Of a stretch of 44,403 nt of DNA, positions 21,094-28,569 are shown piece by piece (the stretch's first letter is position 1; the number at the start of each line of letters is the position of its first letter). This stretch comes from Neomesorhizobium albiziae (GTDB taxonomy: Bacteria; Pseudomonadota; Alphaproteobacteria; Rhizobiales; Rhizobiaceae). The translations under genes and the position numbers were made by a program. The stretch covers positions 1-44,403 of the forward strand of contig NZ_FOSL01000029.1 of the NCBI RefSeq assembly GCF_900114255.1, written 5' to 3'. The notes below the pieces were generated by a model. It was not told the DNA's origin and did no database searches. It saw only the letters and a list, made by a program, of their open reading frames with translations.

Positions 21094-21312
21094 CTAGGCC
21101 GCCCTAGATTCGCCTTGGAAATCATTCCGATCCAGCGCCGCGATAATTTCTTCCGCAGTTTGAACGCCACTTTGAAACAGGCTGATGATCCGAAGCGCCA
21201 AGGTTTCGTGATCCGGATCGCCAGGTTGGATACCTGCTGCACGGCAGCGGTCGTCGAATATCTGATGGAGAATTGCCAACTGCTCTGGGCTTGCAATGCC
21301 ATTGAAGCGCAT
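21094..21312 (-). CDS. Small protein, 'VFD.AC' family, copy 3
   Basis: A 72-residue protein from ATG 21312: MRFNGIASPEQLAILHQIFD, then DRCRAAGIQPGDPDHETLAL, RIISLFQSGVQTAEEIIAAL, with a different tail DRNDFQGESRAA. The first 62 residues lie in the 251-bp duplication; the tail is encoded outside it. GGGGAGA precedes the start. Function unknown. Confidence 0.65.
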   Translation of the reverse strand: MRFNGIASPEQLAILHQIFDDRCRAAGIQPGDPDHETLALRIISLFQSGVQTAEEIIAALDRNDFQGESRAA

Positions 21313-21381
21313 GGTGCTTTTCTCCCCATTAGGGCGAAAGCACCTGAGTTGGCTCCCAAGCGTCCGTGTGCCGTGAAAGAC
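21131..21381. repeat. 251-bp duplication, right copy
   Basis: Pairs with 19977-20227, differing at roughly ten positions by eye. The two copies flank ligD copy 3 and the IS481 fragment, so recombination between them could delete about 1.15 kb. Confidence 0.85.
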
Positions 21382-21453
21382 CGGACGACATTCCTGATAA
21401 TATACCTATTGCGCGTTCGTGCTATTCACAAAGACGTAGGGCTTCAGAAAGGC

Positions 21454-21480
21454 GGAACCCGTCCGCGGCATGGCGGTTCG
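21454..21480 (+). promoter_or_regulatory. EcfG-type promoter of the 56-residue gene
   Basis: GGAAC (21454-21458), 17 bases, GTTCG (21476-21480), 18 bases before the ATG at 21499. Confidence 0.6.
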
Positions 21481-21498
21481 TGTCGAGGAAGGCTCTCG

Positions 21499-21669
21499 AT
21501 GCCCGACGAACCGCGGAAGCCTGATTTGCATGAAAGCTCCGCGATCGCACATCTCGTGGCAGAGACTTGCATCACCGACGAGGACGCTCGCGAACTGGTG
21601 CTGCTGCTTGGGGCTACCAACTGGCCGTCGCTCCTGCGTGAAGCCCGAATGCTAAGTCGTAAGACCTAG
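21499..21669 (+). CDS. Small hypothetical protein with stress promoter
   Basis: A 56-residue protein from ATG 21499 (GAGGAAGG upstream): MPDEPRKPDLHESSAIAHLV, AETCITDEDARELVLLLGAT, NWPSLLREARMLSRKT. The 'IT..dARELV.LLG..W.SL.REAr.L' pattern recurs in short rhizobial proteins and suggests two or three helices. The frame is open far upstream but only because of antisense repeats. Function unknown. Confidence 0.65.
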   Translation: MPDEPRKPDLHESSAIAHLVAETCITDEDARELVLLLGATNWPSLLREARMLSRKT

Positions 21670-21738
21670 GAACCTCCGCCCCTGTGGCCCTTTCAGTTCA
21701 TTTTGATTTCTCCAACGCAACGTGGAGATCTGTTTCAG

Positions 21739-21921
21739 TCACGATGCCGGCTGGAAAAGCAGCACAATTGCCTCAGCGAGATTCTGGGCCTCTTGTCCCT
21801 CATGGGAAATGCCACGATCCAGACACGCGTCGTTGAAGACCCGCTTCATGATTTCCAGATGCTCAGGTTCGAAAACGCCGCCCCGAGCCGCGGTGCCCGA
21901 CATAACCATGAGCGCAATCAT
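21739..21921 (-). CDS. Small protein, 'VFD.AC' family, copy 4
   Basis: A 60-residue frame: MIALMVMSGTAARGGVFEPE, HLEIMKRVFNDACLDRGISH, EGQEAQNLAEAIVLLFQPAS. Most like copy 1 at 4292 (shared AARGGVFEPE.LEI..RVF and DACLDRG), and the homology continues about 35 bases upstream of the ATG in both. It ends early at LFQPAS, lacking the last helix with TAEEI..ALD, so it may be truncated. Confidence 0.5.
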   Translation of the reverse strand: MIALMVMSGTAARGGVFEPEHLEIMKRVFNDACLDRGISHEGQEAQNLAEAIVLLFQPAS

Positions 21922-22020
21922 GAGTTCAATCCCAGAAACCGCAAGAGCCCCGCAATTCCCCTGACTGAGCTCGGAACTGCCGGTAATGAGGAGCGTTGAA
22001 CTGATGTCGGTCGAATTCCC

Positions 22021-22155
22021 TCAGCCGACGACCTGAGGCGCCTTCCGAAAGCTCCGCCAGCGGAGGCGCCTCTCCCTCGTAGAGGTTCGAAAGCAGTCTT
22101 TTCTCTTGGGCCAAAGGGTTCCGGCATGCTCTGAAATAGGAATTAATTCCTGCAT
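22021..22155 (-). pseudogene. Zinc-ribbon-type small protein, N-terminal relic
   Basis: From ATG 22155: MQELIPISEHAGT matches MQDYVPISKHAGT of the gene at 7050-7371, then the sequence turns into Arg-rich nonsense and stops at 22021. No CxxC follows. The start region and its upstream control sequence are conserved better than the body. Confidence 0.4.
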
Positions 22156-22194
22156 CAGTCAAACGATCCTGTCGCTTTTATGCTTTTTTCGTTC
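22137..22194. promoter_or_regulatory. SOS-like divergent control region, copy 2 (degenerate)
   Basis: Perfect palindrome AGGAATTAATTCCT (22137-22150), then TGCATCAGTCAA, and at the spacing used in the other two copies only a half box: ATGC-N7-GTTC ending at 22194. Probably no longer a LexA site. Confidence 0.45.
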
Positions 22195-22238
22195 GGTGGA
22201 ACTCGACAAACGCTTGGGGGCGCTTGTGGTGAAAACCC

Positions 22239-22568
22239 TCATGCCCCTCCCGCATTTTGTAAGTTCCATTCTGCCCATACCCCAAAGGGAACCTCTTCCG
22301 TATAAGGCTTGATCCCGTTGAATATGCCGTCTTCGTGGACCAGCTCGTGCCACTGCCACACCATGGTCTCGCCTCTGACGACGCGTTTGTTGCCGTAACG
22401 GGCGTGGCAGTGCTTGCAGACGTCCTGTCCCGCCTCGGTCACAGGTGCATAGCCGTTCCACTTGGCGCTCAGATTAGCAAGGAAAATGCGGTCGCTATAA
22501 ACCCGCCATATGTCGAACGAAACAGCACGATACTGGGAGAAGTTGCATGGAAGCGTCACGATGCTCAT
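22239..22568 (-). CDS. Hypothetical protein with CxxC knuckle
   Basis: A 109-residue protein: MSIVTLPCNFSQYRAVSFDI, WRVYSDRIFLANLSAKWNGY, then GQDVCKHCHARYGNKRVVRG, TMVWQWHELVHEDGIFNGIK and VPFGVWAEWNLQNAGGA. CKHC is a possible half zinc site with nearby His. No family recognised. It lies 14 bases behind the gene at 22583 and is probably the second gene of that unit under the stress promoter at 22824-22850. Confidence 0.6.
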   Translation of the reverse strand: MSIVTLPCNFSQYRAVSFDIWRVYSDRIFLANLSAKWNGYAPVTEAGQDVCKHCHARYGNKRVVRGETMVWQWHELVHEDGIFNGIKPYTEEVPFGVWAEWNLQNAGGA

Positions 22569-22582
22569 GTTTATTGTCCCGA

Positions 22583-22798
22583 CTAACCGCTATTCAGATC
22601 GATTGGCCATTTTTCAAGAACCACCAATGAGGCGATCAGGTCGACCAAGTCGTCGTCCGTCATTTGGCTTTCGGGGACTGAATCACGAACGTGGTTGATG
22701 CAGTCTCGAATGGACACAGGAGCATTGGCCTTGATCTTGGCGCCTACGCATTCGCGGACAGAGGCAACTACGCGAGGAGCAAAGAAGTTTTCAGACAT
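22583..22798 (-). CDS. Hypothetical protein, first gene of a stress-promoter unit
   Basis: A 71-residue protein from ATG 22798: MSENFFAPRVVASVRECVGA, KIKANAPVSIRDCINHVRDS, VPESQMTDDDLVDLIASLVV, LEKWPIDLNSG. All-helical by eye, no known domain. The start is favoured over upstream ATG 22870 because GAGGCCGGA precedes it and the promoter (22824-22850) lies between them. Co-directional with the gene at 22239. Confidence 0.6.
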   Translation of the reverse strand: MSENFFAPRVVASVRECVGAKIKANAPVSIRDCINHVRDSVPESQMTDDDLVDLIASLVVLEKWPIDLNSG

Positions 22799-22823
22799 TC
22801 CGGCCTCGAGATCTGTTTCGCCA

Positions 22824-22850
22824 GTAACGGTCCCGGCTGACCGTAGTTCC
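22824..22850 (-). promoter_or_regulatory. EcfG-type promoter of the 22583-22239 unit
   Basis: Minus strand GGAAC (22850-22846), 17 bases, GTTAC (22828-22824) with C before GTT, 25 bases before the ATG at 22798. Confidence 0.6.
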
Positions 22851-22961
22851 ACCTGACAGCAATGATGCATTTAATGGGGGCGAAGGCCGAGCGCGTTGAC
22901 ACCTCGATCAGCCGAGGAATCAATGCCCATGCGGTGCGGCTTACTCATCCAGGAGGCCGCG

Positions 22962-23171
22962 ATGGGGCGTCAACAGCAGAACTATCTTCGAAACCAATTA
23001 GAGCTCCGCGTCCACGAGGCGAATGGCGAGGTGTGTTGTATCGCCGCAATGGCCGATCATTTTGACGTCGCTTGTGTCGCCTTTTTGGCCGCGGCGCAAT
23101 GCTACACGTATGCCAGGATCGCGCTGCAAGACAGCGCTTGTATCGTCGGCGAAGTTGAGCGGCGCCTATAA
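22962..23171 (+). CDS. Small hypothetical protein
   Basis: A 69-residue protein from ATG 22962 behind a perfect AGGAGG: MGRQQQNYLRNQLELRVHEA, NGEVCCIAAMADHFDVACVA, FLAAAQCYTYARIALQDSAC, IVGEVERRL. The pattern 'ANGEV.CIAAM.DHFDVA.vAFLAAa..yp.ariaLq..a.iigEv' looks well conserved and like small proteins of rhizobia, but I know no function. The longer frame from 22896 lacks a good site. Confidence 0.65.
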   Translation: MGRQQQNYLRNQLELRVHEANGEVCCIAAMADHFDVACVAFLAAAQCYTYARIALQDSACIVGEVERRL

Positions 23172-23315
23172 TAATCCAGACACGGACAGTTGCGGTGGTG
23201 AAGTTCTCCGCTGTTTTTCGCGCGGCCAAGTTGAGTGAGGATCCGGTCAGGCCGTGGACCGTCCCTAGACGGCCTAGCTGCCTTTGGCGTTTAGGTATGG
23301 ATTTGTGGGCTTAGG

Positions 23316-23603
23316 TCAGTTCGACCCGCACGCCTCCGCATACATCCCAGCCTGTGGGTGAGATCGGGCCGCATCGGTGCGCATCCGGCCCAAACCAATC
23401 TCGGAGTTGCGCCAACGGACGTAGCCGATTGCGCCCGCAATCCTAGGTGAGGCAATAGATCGCCGCTTGCCCAAGCGCGATGAACGTCTGTACGGTTGAC
23501 AAAGGTGGCGTACCCGATGTCTTCGGCGAAGGATCATTGCGTACACTCCGCTAATCCCAACACCGATGATGAACACTGCAACCATCGATAGGAGCCACGA
23601 CAT
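23316..23603 (-). CDS. Small membrane protein with RRRH tail, copy 2
   Basis: A 95-codon frame beginning MSWLLSMVAVFIIGVGISGV, YAMILRRRHRVRHLCQPYRR. The first 40 residues resemble the 42-residue gene at 9495-9623, which stops soon after the RRRHR tail; the remaining 50 residues here look like read-through, so the original stop may be lost. One transmembrane helix. Shared upstream words TGTCACAAATGCT and CACCGGCTA show that the whole locus was duplicated. Confidence 0.45.
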   Translation of the reverse strand: MSWLLSMVAVFIIGVGISGVYAMILRRRHRVRHLCQPYRRSSRLGKRRSIASPRIAGAIGYVRWRNSEIGLGRMRTDAARSHPQAGMYAEACGSN

Positions 23604-23902
23604 AGCAGGCCTGCCTTTCGCACGAGTGTTTTATCACTTGTAGCCGGTGTGCATTGAGCATTTGTGACATGTCAGTCGACGCACCATCCAACCACAGCCA
23701 GCCGGCAAATTTTGTCGGATCCCTGCACCATTTTCGTGTCATTCCCGACTCATGAAGGAGGAGGCTGGATTTCAAGAACAGAGAAACCGCAGTGTAGGTG
23801 GGGGACATCGTGCCCTGATCCATGATCCGTGCAATTTGGAAGCCTGACGACCTGGACCTCGTGACTTCATGAGCCTTCTCGGTTCAAGGCCCATCGAGCG
23901 TA
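23604..23902. other. Intergenic stretch
   Basis: No supported gene. It holds the upstream region shared with the 9495-9623 locus at about 23640-23675; beyond that I see nothing. Confidence 0.35.
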
Positions 23903-24631
23903 TCAGTTTTCTTGTTCCCTGCGGTCCAGCCGGAAGGGTTCACTCCAACCCAGGGTCAATTCCTCGCGGAAATCAACAATGACGGGCAGCTCCGTCACCG
24001 CCTTTTCCAGACGCACGAGATCGGCGGCAATTGCCCAGTACCGGGCGGCATCGGCACGAACGGCGGATCGATCGGGCCGGTCGTTTGGCGGGTTGCCCAC
24101 AAACTTCTTCAGGTCTCGAAGAACCGATTCGATGTGAGGCCAAGGAAAGTCGGTCGGATCGCCGATCTCCCTGTCCGTCCGTGCGATGATCTCCAGCTTA
24201 GCTACAATACCGACAAGAGATTGTGCAGGTGTGTCCAGAAGTTGGTCTTGAAGCTTCAAGGCAGCGGTCACGGCTGCAACCTCCGCCTCGCGGGCGACGG
24301 AGTATCCAACTTCTTCGTCAATCACATCCCAGCGAGCGGTCTGCAGTACCATCTGAGCTTGGCTGCGCGGATCATCGCGATCCTGTCTACCGAGACCGAC
24401 TGCGTTGATGACGCGCCTTTCCAGACGCTGCTGTAACCGGCACAGCACGAGTGCAACGCGTTGGGTTCGTTGCCAGTTCTGGAACAAGACGATGGCAGGA
24501 TCGACCTTTGCACACCGCGACCCACCTCTCTCCCGGAGCTCAGCTACCGATCCGCAGTTCTGGAGTCTCGGCTGGGTTCTGAGAGGCACAGACTTCGCTC
24601 TATCGATCATAGTTTCAAGCTCCAGGATCAT
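23903..24631 (-). CDS. Hypothetical protein, helical
   Basis: A 242-codon frame: MILELETMIDRAKSVPLRTQ..., then LFQNWQRTQRVALVLCRLQQ, LERRVINAVGLGRQDRDD and, in the last half, VGIVAKLEIIARTDREIGDP, WPHIESVLRDLKKFVGN and AARYWAIAADLVRLEKAVTE. The later parts read like a coherent alpha-helical protein; rhizobial genomes carry many unannotated proteins of this length with a similar 'lf..W......' opening. The exact start is unsure (24631 or ATG 24610). Divergent from the XRE gene. Confidence 0.55.
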   Translation of the reverse strand: MILELETMIDRAKSVPLRTQPRLQNCGSVAELRERGGSRCAKVDPAIVLFQNWQRTQRVALVLCRLQQRLERRVINAVGLGRQDRDDPRSQAQMVLQTARWDVIDEEVGYSVAREAEVAAVTAALKLQDQLLDTPAQSLVGIVAKLEIIARTDREIGDPTDFPWPHIESVLRDLKKFVGNPPNDRPDRSAVRADAARYWAIAADLVRLEKAVTELPVIVDFREELTLGWSEPFRLDRREQEN

Positions 24632-24755
24632 TGATCTTCATTTCACCACTTGCCCGAGTGTCTAGTTCGCTCGCTCAGGTCGACCGCTACCACGCAGCAT
24701 TATTGTAGAGAATACTCCGTGGTGAAATACTCGTCAAATCGTGGATCTCTGATCA

Positions 24756-24992
24756 ATGGAGATTCGGGAGGTATTCGCGCAAAATCTGCGAGCAGCGCGG
24801 CAAGCCAAAGGCATGTCGCAAGAAGAGCTCGCCCATCGTGCGGATATCGATCGTACCTATATCAGTTCGCTGGAACGCAGTGTTTACAACGCGAGCATTG
24901 ATGTGGTGGAGCGCCTGGCAATGGCCCTCGGCACCGAGGCGGCAGAGTTGCTTAAGCGATCGCAAGAGACGTCGACGAACCAAGTCGACTAA
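24756..24992 (+). CDS. XRE-family HTH regulator
   Basis: A 78-residue Cro/CI-type repressor: VFAQNLRAARQAKGMSQEEL, AHRADIDRTYISSLERSVYN, ASIDVVERLAMALGTEAAEL. The HTH spans residues about 6-60, with the recognition helix DRTYISSLER. The usual 'LE.G...' is LERSVYNASIDVVERLA, typical of small rhizobial XRE proteins such as those tied to restriction or phage loci, but no partner gene is adjacent. It is the only protein domain, so it probably dimerises and represses. Confidence 0.85.
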   Translation: MEIREVFAQNLRAARQAKGMSQEELAHRADIDRTYISSLERSVYNASIDVVERLAMALGTEAAELLKRSQETSTNQVD

Positions 24993-25272
24993 CAGAAGCC
25001 GCTCGCGAGTGCGCCATCAAGTGCGCCGTAGCAAGCGAGGGGCGTTTCGTGTTGTTCGCCGATCATCCGGAAGCTGAGTGTCGCTGCTAATCGGTCGGGT
25101 CGCGCCGACACGTTGAATGGCCGGAACGAGGCCGGAAGCAGACTTGCGGCTTCGAGGCGTGGAATCTGAGAAGCGGACATTCAGCCGCCCCATGCATCGA
25201 CGTAAACTAACCCATCTGGGACGTTCACTGTGGTGCCTCAAACGGCTGGTTCTGGATCCGATTTGAGACCGT
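24993..25272. other. Intergenic stretch
   Basis: About 280 bases between the XRE gene and the asparaginase stop. Nothing supported; no clear terminator. Confidence 0.35.
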
Positions 25273-26277
25273 TCAGTACATCGCGAATATTCGCTGAATT
25301 TCATTGCGGTCCGTAGTTCGTGCCAGTGCCAAGCCTAGCAGAATCCGTGCCTTCGGCGGTGTCAGATTGTCCGCCGCGATGATTCCAATCGCCCGATGTC
25401 TGGCGCTGTCCAGTGCGCCTCCGCTTCCGGCGCGAGATGATTGCAGGGCCACGACGCCTCTCGATATCACCTCTTCAAGTGCCTCAACTTCACTTGGTGT
25501 GCCCATACCCGGGGCGAAGCCGGCAAGCACGATGCCTTTGGCGCCGGCAGCTGCGAAAGCGCGTATTGCCGTTCCGTCCGAGCCCGCGTAGCTGTAAGCC
25601 ACATCGACCCGCGGCATTGCCGCGATGTCTGCAACCGAAAACTCACTTTCCAGAGTGTGCAGTCGTTCCGTTCGGCGATAGTAGCGGACCGTCTCGCCGT
25701 CAACCTGGCCAAGCATGCCGAAGTCCGCAGACTGAAAGGCGTGCAAGCGGAAAGTCGACCGTTTGCTGACGTCACGTGCTGCATGAATTTCGTCGTTCAG
25801 TACGATCAGTACGCCGCGGCCGCTTGAATCCGGCGACGCTGCAACCCTGATTGCGCTGACCAGGTTCGCCGGCGCATCCGAAGAAATGCCATTCAGCGGC
25901 CGCTGCGATCCGACGACCACCACAGGGATTTTCAGTTTAAGCGTCAGCGAGAGGCAATAGGCGGATTCCTCTAACGTCGCGGTGCCGTGGCCGATGACGA
26001 TGCCCGCGAGTTCCGGGTTGTCTTCGGCGAGCCTGGCGCAGAGCAGCGCCAGATCCCGCCAGTCGCCGGAGGTGACGGCCGTGCTCTCGATGTTCTTGAA
26101 GCGAACCGGCGTTACGCGAGCCAAACCGCGCAGCGGTGGCAGCGCCGCGATGATGTCGTCCGCGTGAAGCCTGTTGTCGTTGTTCCCGTAATCCAGGATG
26201 TCGAATGCATCCTTGCCGATTGAGGCGATCGTGCCGCCGGTTCCGATGAATGCCACCTCGGGTATTGTTGTTACCAT
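25273..26277 (-). CDS. L-asparaginase family protein (Asp of TDT motif replaced)
   Basis: A 334-residue protein of the bacterial asparaginase/glutaminase family, which hydrolyses Asn to Asp and ammonia. First Thr motif IGTGGTIASIG (Thr13), second motif VIGHGTATLEESAY (Thr99), VVVGSQRPLNGISSDAPANL and Lys172 in ARDVSKRSTF. In classical enzymes the second motif is HGTD-T, with Thr-Asp-Lys as a catalytic group; here the Asp is Ala100. Some proteobacterial relatives share GTATLEE, so it may be a subclade and not a dead enzyme. It overlaps the aspartase stop by 7 bases and is the last gene of the transport/catabolism unit, which supports a role in Asn use. No signal peptide, so cytoplasmic. Confidence 0.88.
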   Translation of the reverse strand: MVTTIPEVAFIGTGGTIASIGKDAFDILDYGNNDNRLHADDIIAALPPLRGLARVTPVRFKNIESTAVTSGDWRDLALLCARLAEDNPELAGIVIGHGTATLEESAYCLSLTLKLKIPVVVVGSQRPLNGISSDAPANLVSAIRVAASPDSSGRGVLIVLNDEIHAARDVSKRSTFRLHAFQSADFGMLGQVDGETVRYYRRTERLHTLESEFSVADIAAMPRVDVAYSYAGSDGTAIRAFAAAGAKGIVLAGFAPGMGTPSEVEALEEVISRGVVALQSSRAGSGGALDSARHRAIGIIAADNLTPPKARILLGLALARTTDRNEIQRIFAMY

Positions 26278-27779
26278 GTGCTGCCGGTTATTCCGTCGGA
26301 AGAGCCGCCGAGCTCACCTTGCTGCGCCAGGAGGCGATACTTCTGGATCACCTTTTGATAGCGCAAAGTATCTGCGAAAAGCGAGACCTCAAAAAGCTCT
26401 TCGGCCTCTTCCTGTGACAAAAGCGCCATCTGAACCGCAGCATCCTTGATCGACAGTCCCCGCTCGGCGGCGAAGCGGGCGACCGATCCGGCTTTCGGAT
26501 AATCGAAGACAGCAGCGATCGCGGTGGAAAGGGCAAGCGAACCTTCCGCCGCCGCGCGGCACGTCGCCTCATTAGCGGCTATGCCGGCAATGCATTTCGA
26601 AATGAGCAACGGTATCGCCCGGTTAAGCAGGACGATCGACTCGGTCACGGCATTGAGGATGATCGACTCCCAGACATTGAGGTCGAGTTCACCCTCACAG
26701 GCGCGTGTGACGGTGGCGTCGTTGCCGAGGACGCGGAAATAGACCTGGATGGCCATTTCCGGGACGGCCGGGTTGATCTTGCCTGGCATGATCGACGAGC
26801 CCGGCTGTACCGCAGGCAGGGTGATCTCAGCAAAGCCGGCGCGCGGGCCGGACGACATGAGACGCAGATCGTTGCACATCTTCGCCATCGACAGCGCCAG
26901 GGATTTCAGTGTGCCGGAAATCGACATCCATTGATCTGCATTCTGCAGTGCGTCGAAGAAGTTCTCCTCCGGTTCCAACGCCAATTGGGTGATGCGGCTT
27001 AGCTCGACGTGGACGGCCGCCTTGTAGCCCGGGAGCGCGCCGAACTCTGTGCCGACCGCAGTGGCCCCCAACGGCAAGTGAAGACATTTGGCCTTGGCGA
27101 TTTCCAGGTCCCGCAATGCTCGCTGGAAGCTGTGTCGGTATCCTGAGATCTGCTGACCGAGCGTGATCGGGAGCGCATCTTGGAAGCAGGTCCTGGAAAG
27201 CTTTATCACGCTCGCGAACTCGACCTCCTTCGCGGCAAGCGCATCGACCAGGCCCGACACTGTGTGTTCGAGCTGCGATAGTAGCCGGTAAACAGCGATT
27301 TTCATCGCCGACGGAATGACGTCATTCGTCGATTGGGCCATGTTCACGTCCGTGTTCGGATGGACATGATCATAACCCTTGCGGCCGCTCAGCACTTCGT
27401 TGGCGCGGTTTGCAATCACCTCATTCACATTCATGTTCGCCGCCGTGCCGCCGCCGCCATGATAGATGTCCACCGAGAACTGCGACGGCTCGAAGTTTTC
27501 CAGACAATGTTCGCCGGCCGCGACTATAGCCTCTGCTATCTCCCCGGGTAGCCCGCCGGCCGCCAGATTGGCGAGCGCGGCGGCCTGCTTGATGTGGATG
27601 ATGCCCTCGACGAAGCCCGGAATATCGGCAATCGTCTTGCCGGAAACGGAAAAGTTCTCTAGCGCGCGAACCGTTTGGATACCGTAGTAATGAGCGTCAT
27701 CGATGGGTCGACTGCCCAATGCGTCGGTCTCGATGCGCTCACCGGTGTTGCTTTCCGACCCGGGCGTAGTCTGGTTCAT
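26271..27779 (-). CDS. aspA: Aspartate ammonia-lyase
   Basis: A 502-residue member of the aspartase/fumarase superfamily, converting aspartate to fumarate and ammonia. Conserved regions: GGGGTAANMNVNEVIANRAN (residues about 108-127), HPNTDVNMAQSTNDVIPSA (140-158), TCFQDALPITLGQQ and the mobile catalytic loop GSSIMPGKINP (327-337). Slightly longer than E. coli AspA through an N-terminal extension (MNQTTPGSESNTGERIETDA). Class II fumarase is similar, but the neighbours (asparaginase downstream, amino acid transporter upstream) favour aspartase. Between the ABC ATPase and the asparaginase, same strand. Confidence 0.88.
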   Translation of the reverse strand: MNQTTPGSESNTGERIETDALGSRPIDDAHYYGIQTVRALENFSVSGKTIADIPGFVEGIIHIKQAAALANLAAGGLPGEIAEAIVAAGEHCLENFEPSQFSVDIYHGGGGTAANMNVNEVIANRANEVLSGRKGYDHVHPNTDVNMAQSTNDVIPSAMKIAVYRLLSQLEHTVSGLVDALAAKEVEFASVIKLSRTCFQDALPITLGQQISGYRHSFQRALRDLEIAKAKCLHLPLGATAVGTEFGALPGYKAAVHVELSRITQLALEPEENFFDALQNADQWMSISGTLKSLALSMAKMCNDLRLMSSGPRAGFAEITLPAVQPGSSIMPGKINPAVPEMAIQVYFRVLGNDATVTRACEGELDLNVWESIILNAVTESIVLLNRAIPLLISKCIAGIAANEATCRAAAEGSLALSTAIAAVFDYPKAGSVARFAAERGLSIKDAAVQMALLSQEEAEELFEVSLFADTLRYQKVIQKYRLLAQQGELGGSSDGITGSTW

Positions 27780-27811
27780 GTCGAATTTCCTTGGCGTGGA
27801 TCGCGGCTGCT

Positions 27812-28561
27812 TTAGAGAACCTTGTCCAGAAACTCTTTGGTCCTTGGATCCTGGGGATTGGTAAAGAATGCCTTCGGCTCGCCCTGTTCGACGATTACCC
27901 CCTTGTCAGTGAAATAGACGCAGTTGGCGGCCTCGCGGGCAAATCGCATCTCATGGGTGACCAGGATACAGGTCATGCCGTCCTCGGCGACCTTTCTGAC
28001 GGCACTCAGCACTTCCTTGACCATTTCGGGATCGAGCGCCGCCGTCACCTCGTCGAACAGGATCACTTCGGGCTGCATGCACAGGGCGCGGGCGATCGCC
28101 ACACGCTGCTGTTGGCCGCCGGAAAGTTCTCCTGGATAGGAGAGCGCCTTTTCCGGCAGACGCATCCCTGCCAGAAGATGCTTTGCCCGTTCCTCGACGT
28201 GCCTGCGCGGCTCGCCGAGTACCTGGATCGGCGCCATCGCAACGTTCTCCAACACGGTCTTGTGCGGGAACAGATTGTACTGCTGGAACACCATGCCGAC
28301 GCGATGTCTTAGCGCCACCTTGTCCACCTTGGGGTCGGTGACCGTGATGTCGCCGACCGTGATCACGCCGTGGTCCACGGGCGTCAGGCCGTTCACCGTC
28401 CGCAGGATCGTCGATTTGCCGGAGCCCGACGGCCCAATGATCGCCACCACCTCGCCCTTGGCGACATTGAGGTCGACTCCACGCAGCACCTCGATGTTGC
28501 CGAATGCCTTGCGCACGCCTCGCAAGGAGACCAGTGCACCATCTTGCGTTGCCTGTCGCAT
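27812..28561 (-). CDS. Polar amino acid ABC transporter, ATP-binding protein
   Basis: A 249-residue ATPase from ATG 28561 (the longer frame to 28879 is antisense or permease shadow). Walker A GPSGSGKST, Q-loop in FQQYNLFPHKTVLENV, signature LSGGQQQRVAIARAL, Walker B VILFDEVTAALDPE (Val in place of the commoner Pro, known in this subfamily) and switch His in LVTHEMRFA. The 'ALCMQPEVILFDEVTAALDPEMV' block is typical of GlnQ/AatP-type ATPases. It energises uptake with the two permeases and binding protein directly upstream. Confidence 0.93.
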   Translation of the reverse strand: MRQATQDGALVSLRGVRKAFGNIEVLRGVDLNVAKGEVVAIIGPSGSGKSTILRTVNGLTPVDHGVITVGDITVTDPKVDKVALRHRVGMVFQQYNLFPHKTVLENVAMAPIQVLGEPRRHVEERAKHLLAGMRLPEKALSYPGELSGGQQQRVAIARALCMQPEVILFDEVTAALDPEMVKEVLSAVRKVAEDGMTCILVTHEMRFAREAANCVYFTDKGVIVEQGEPKAFFTNPQDPRTKEFLDKVL

Positions 28562-28569
28562 AACAAACC

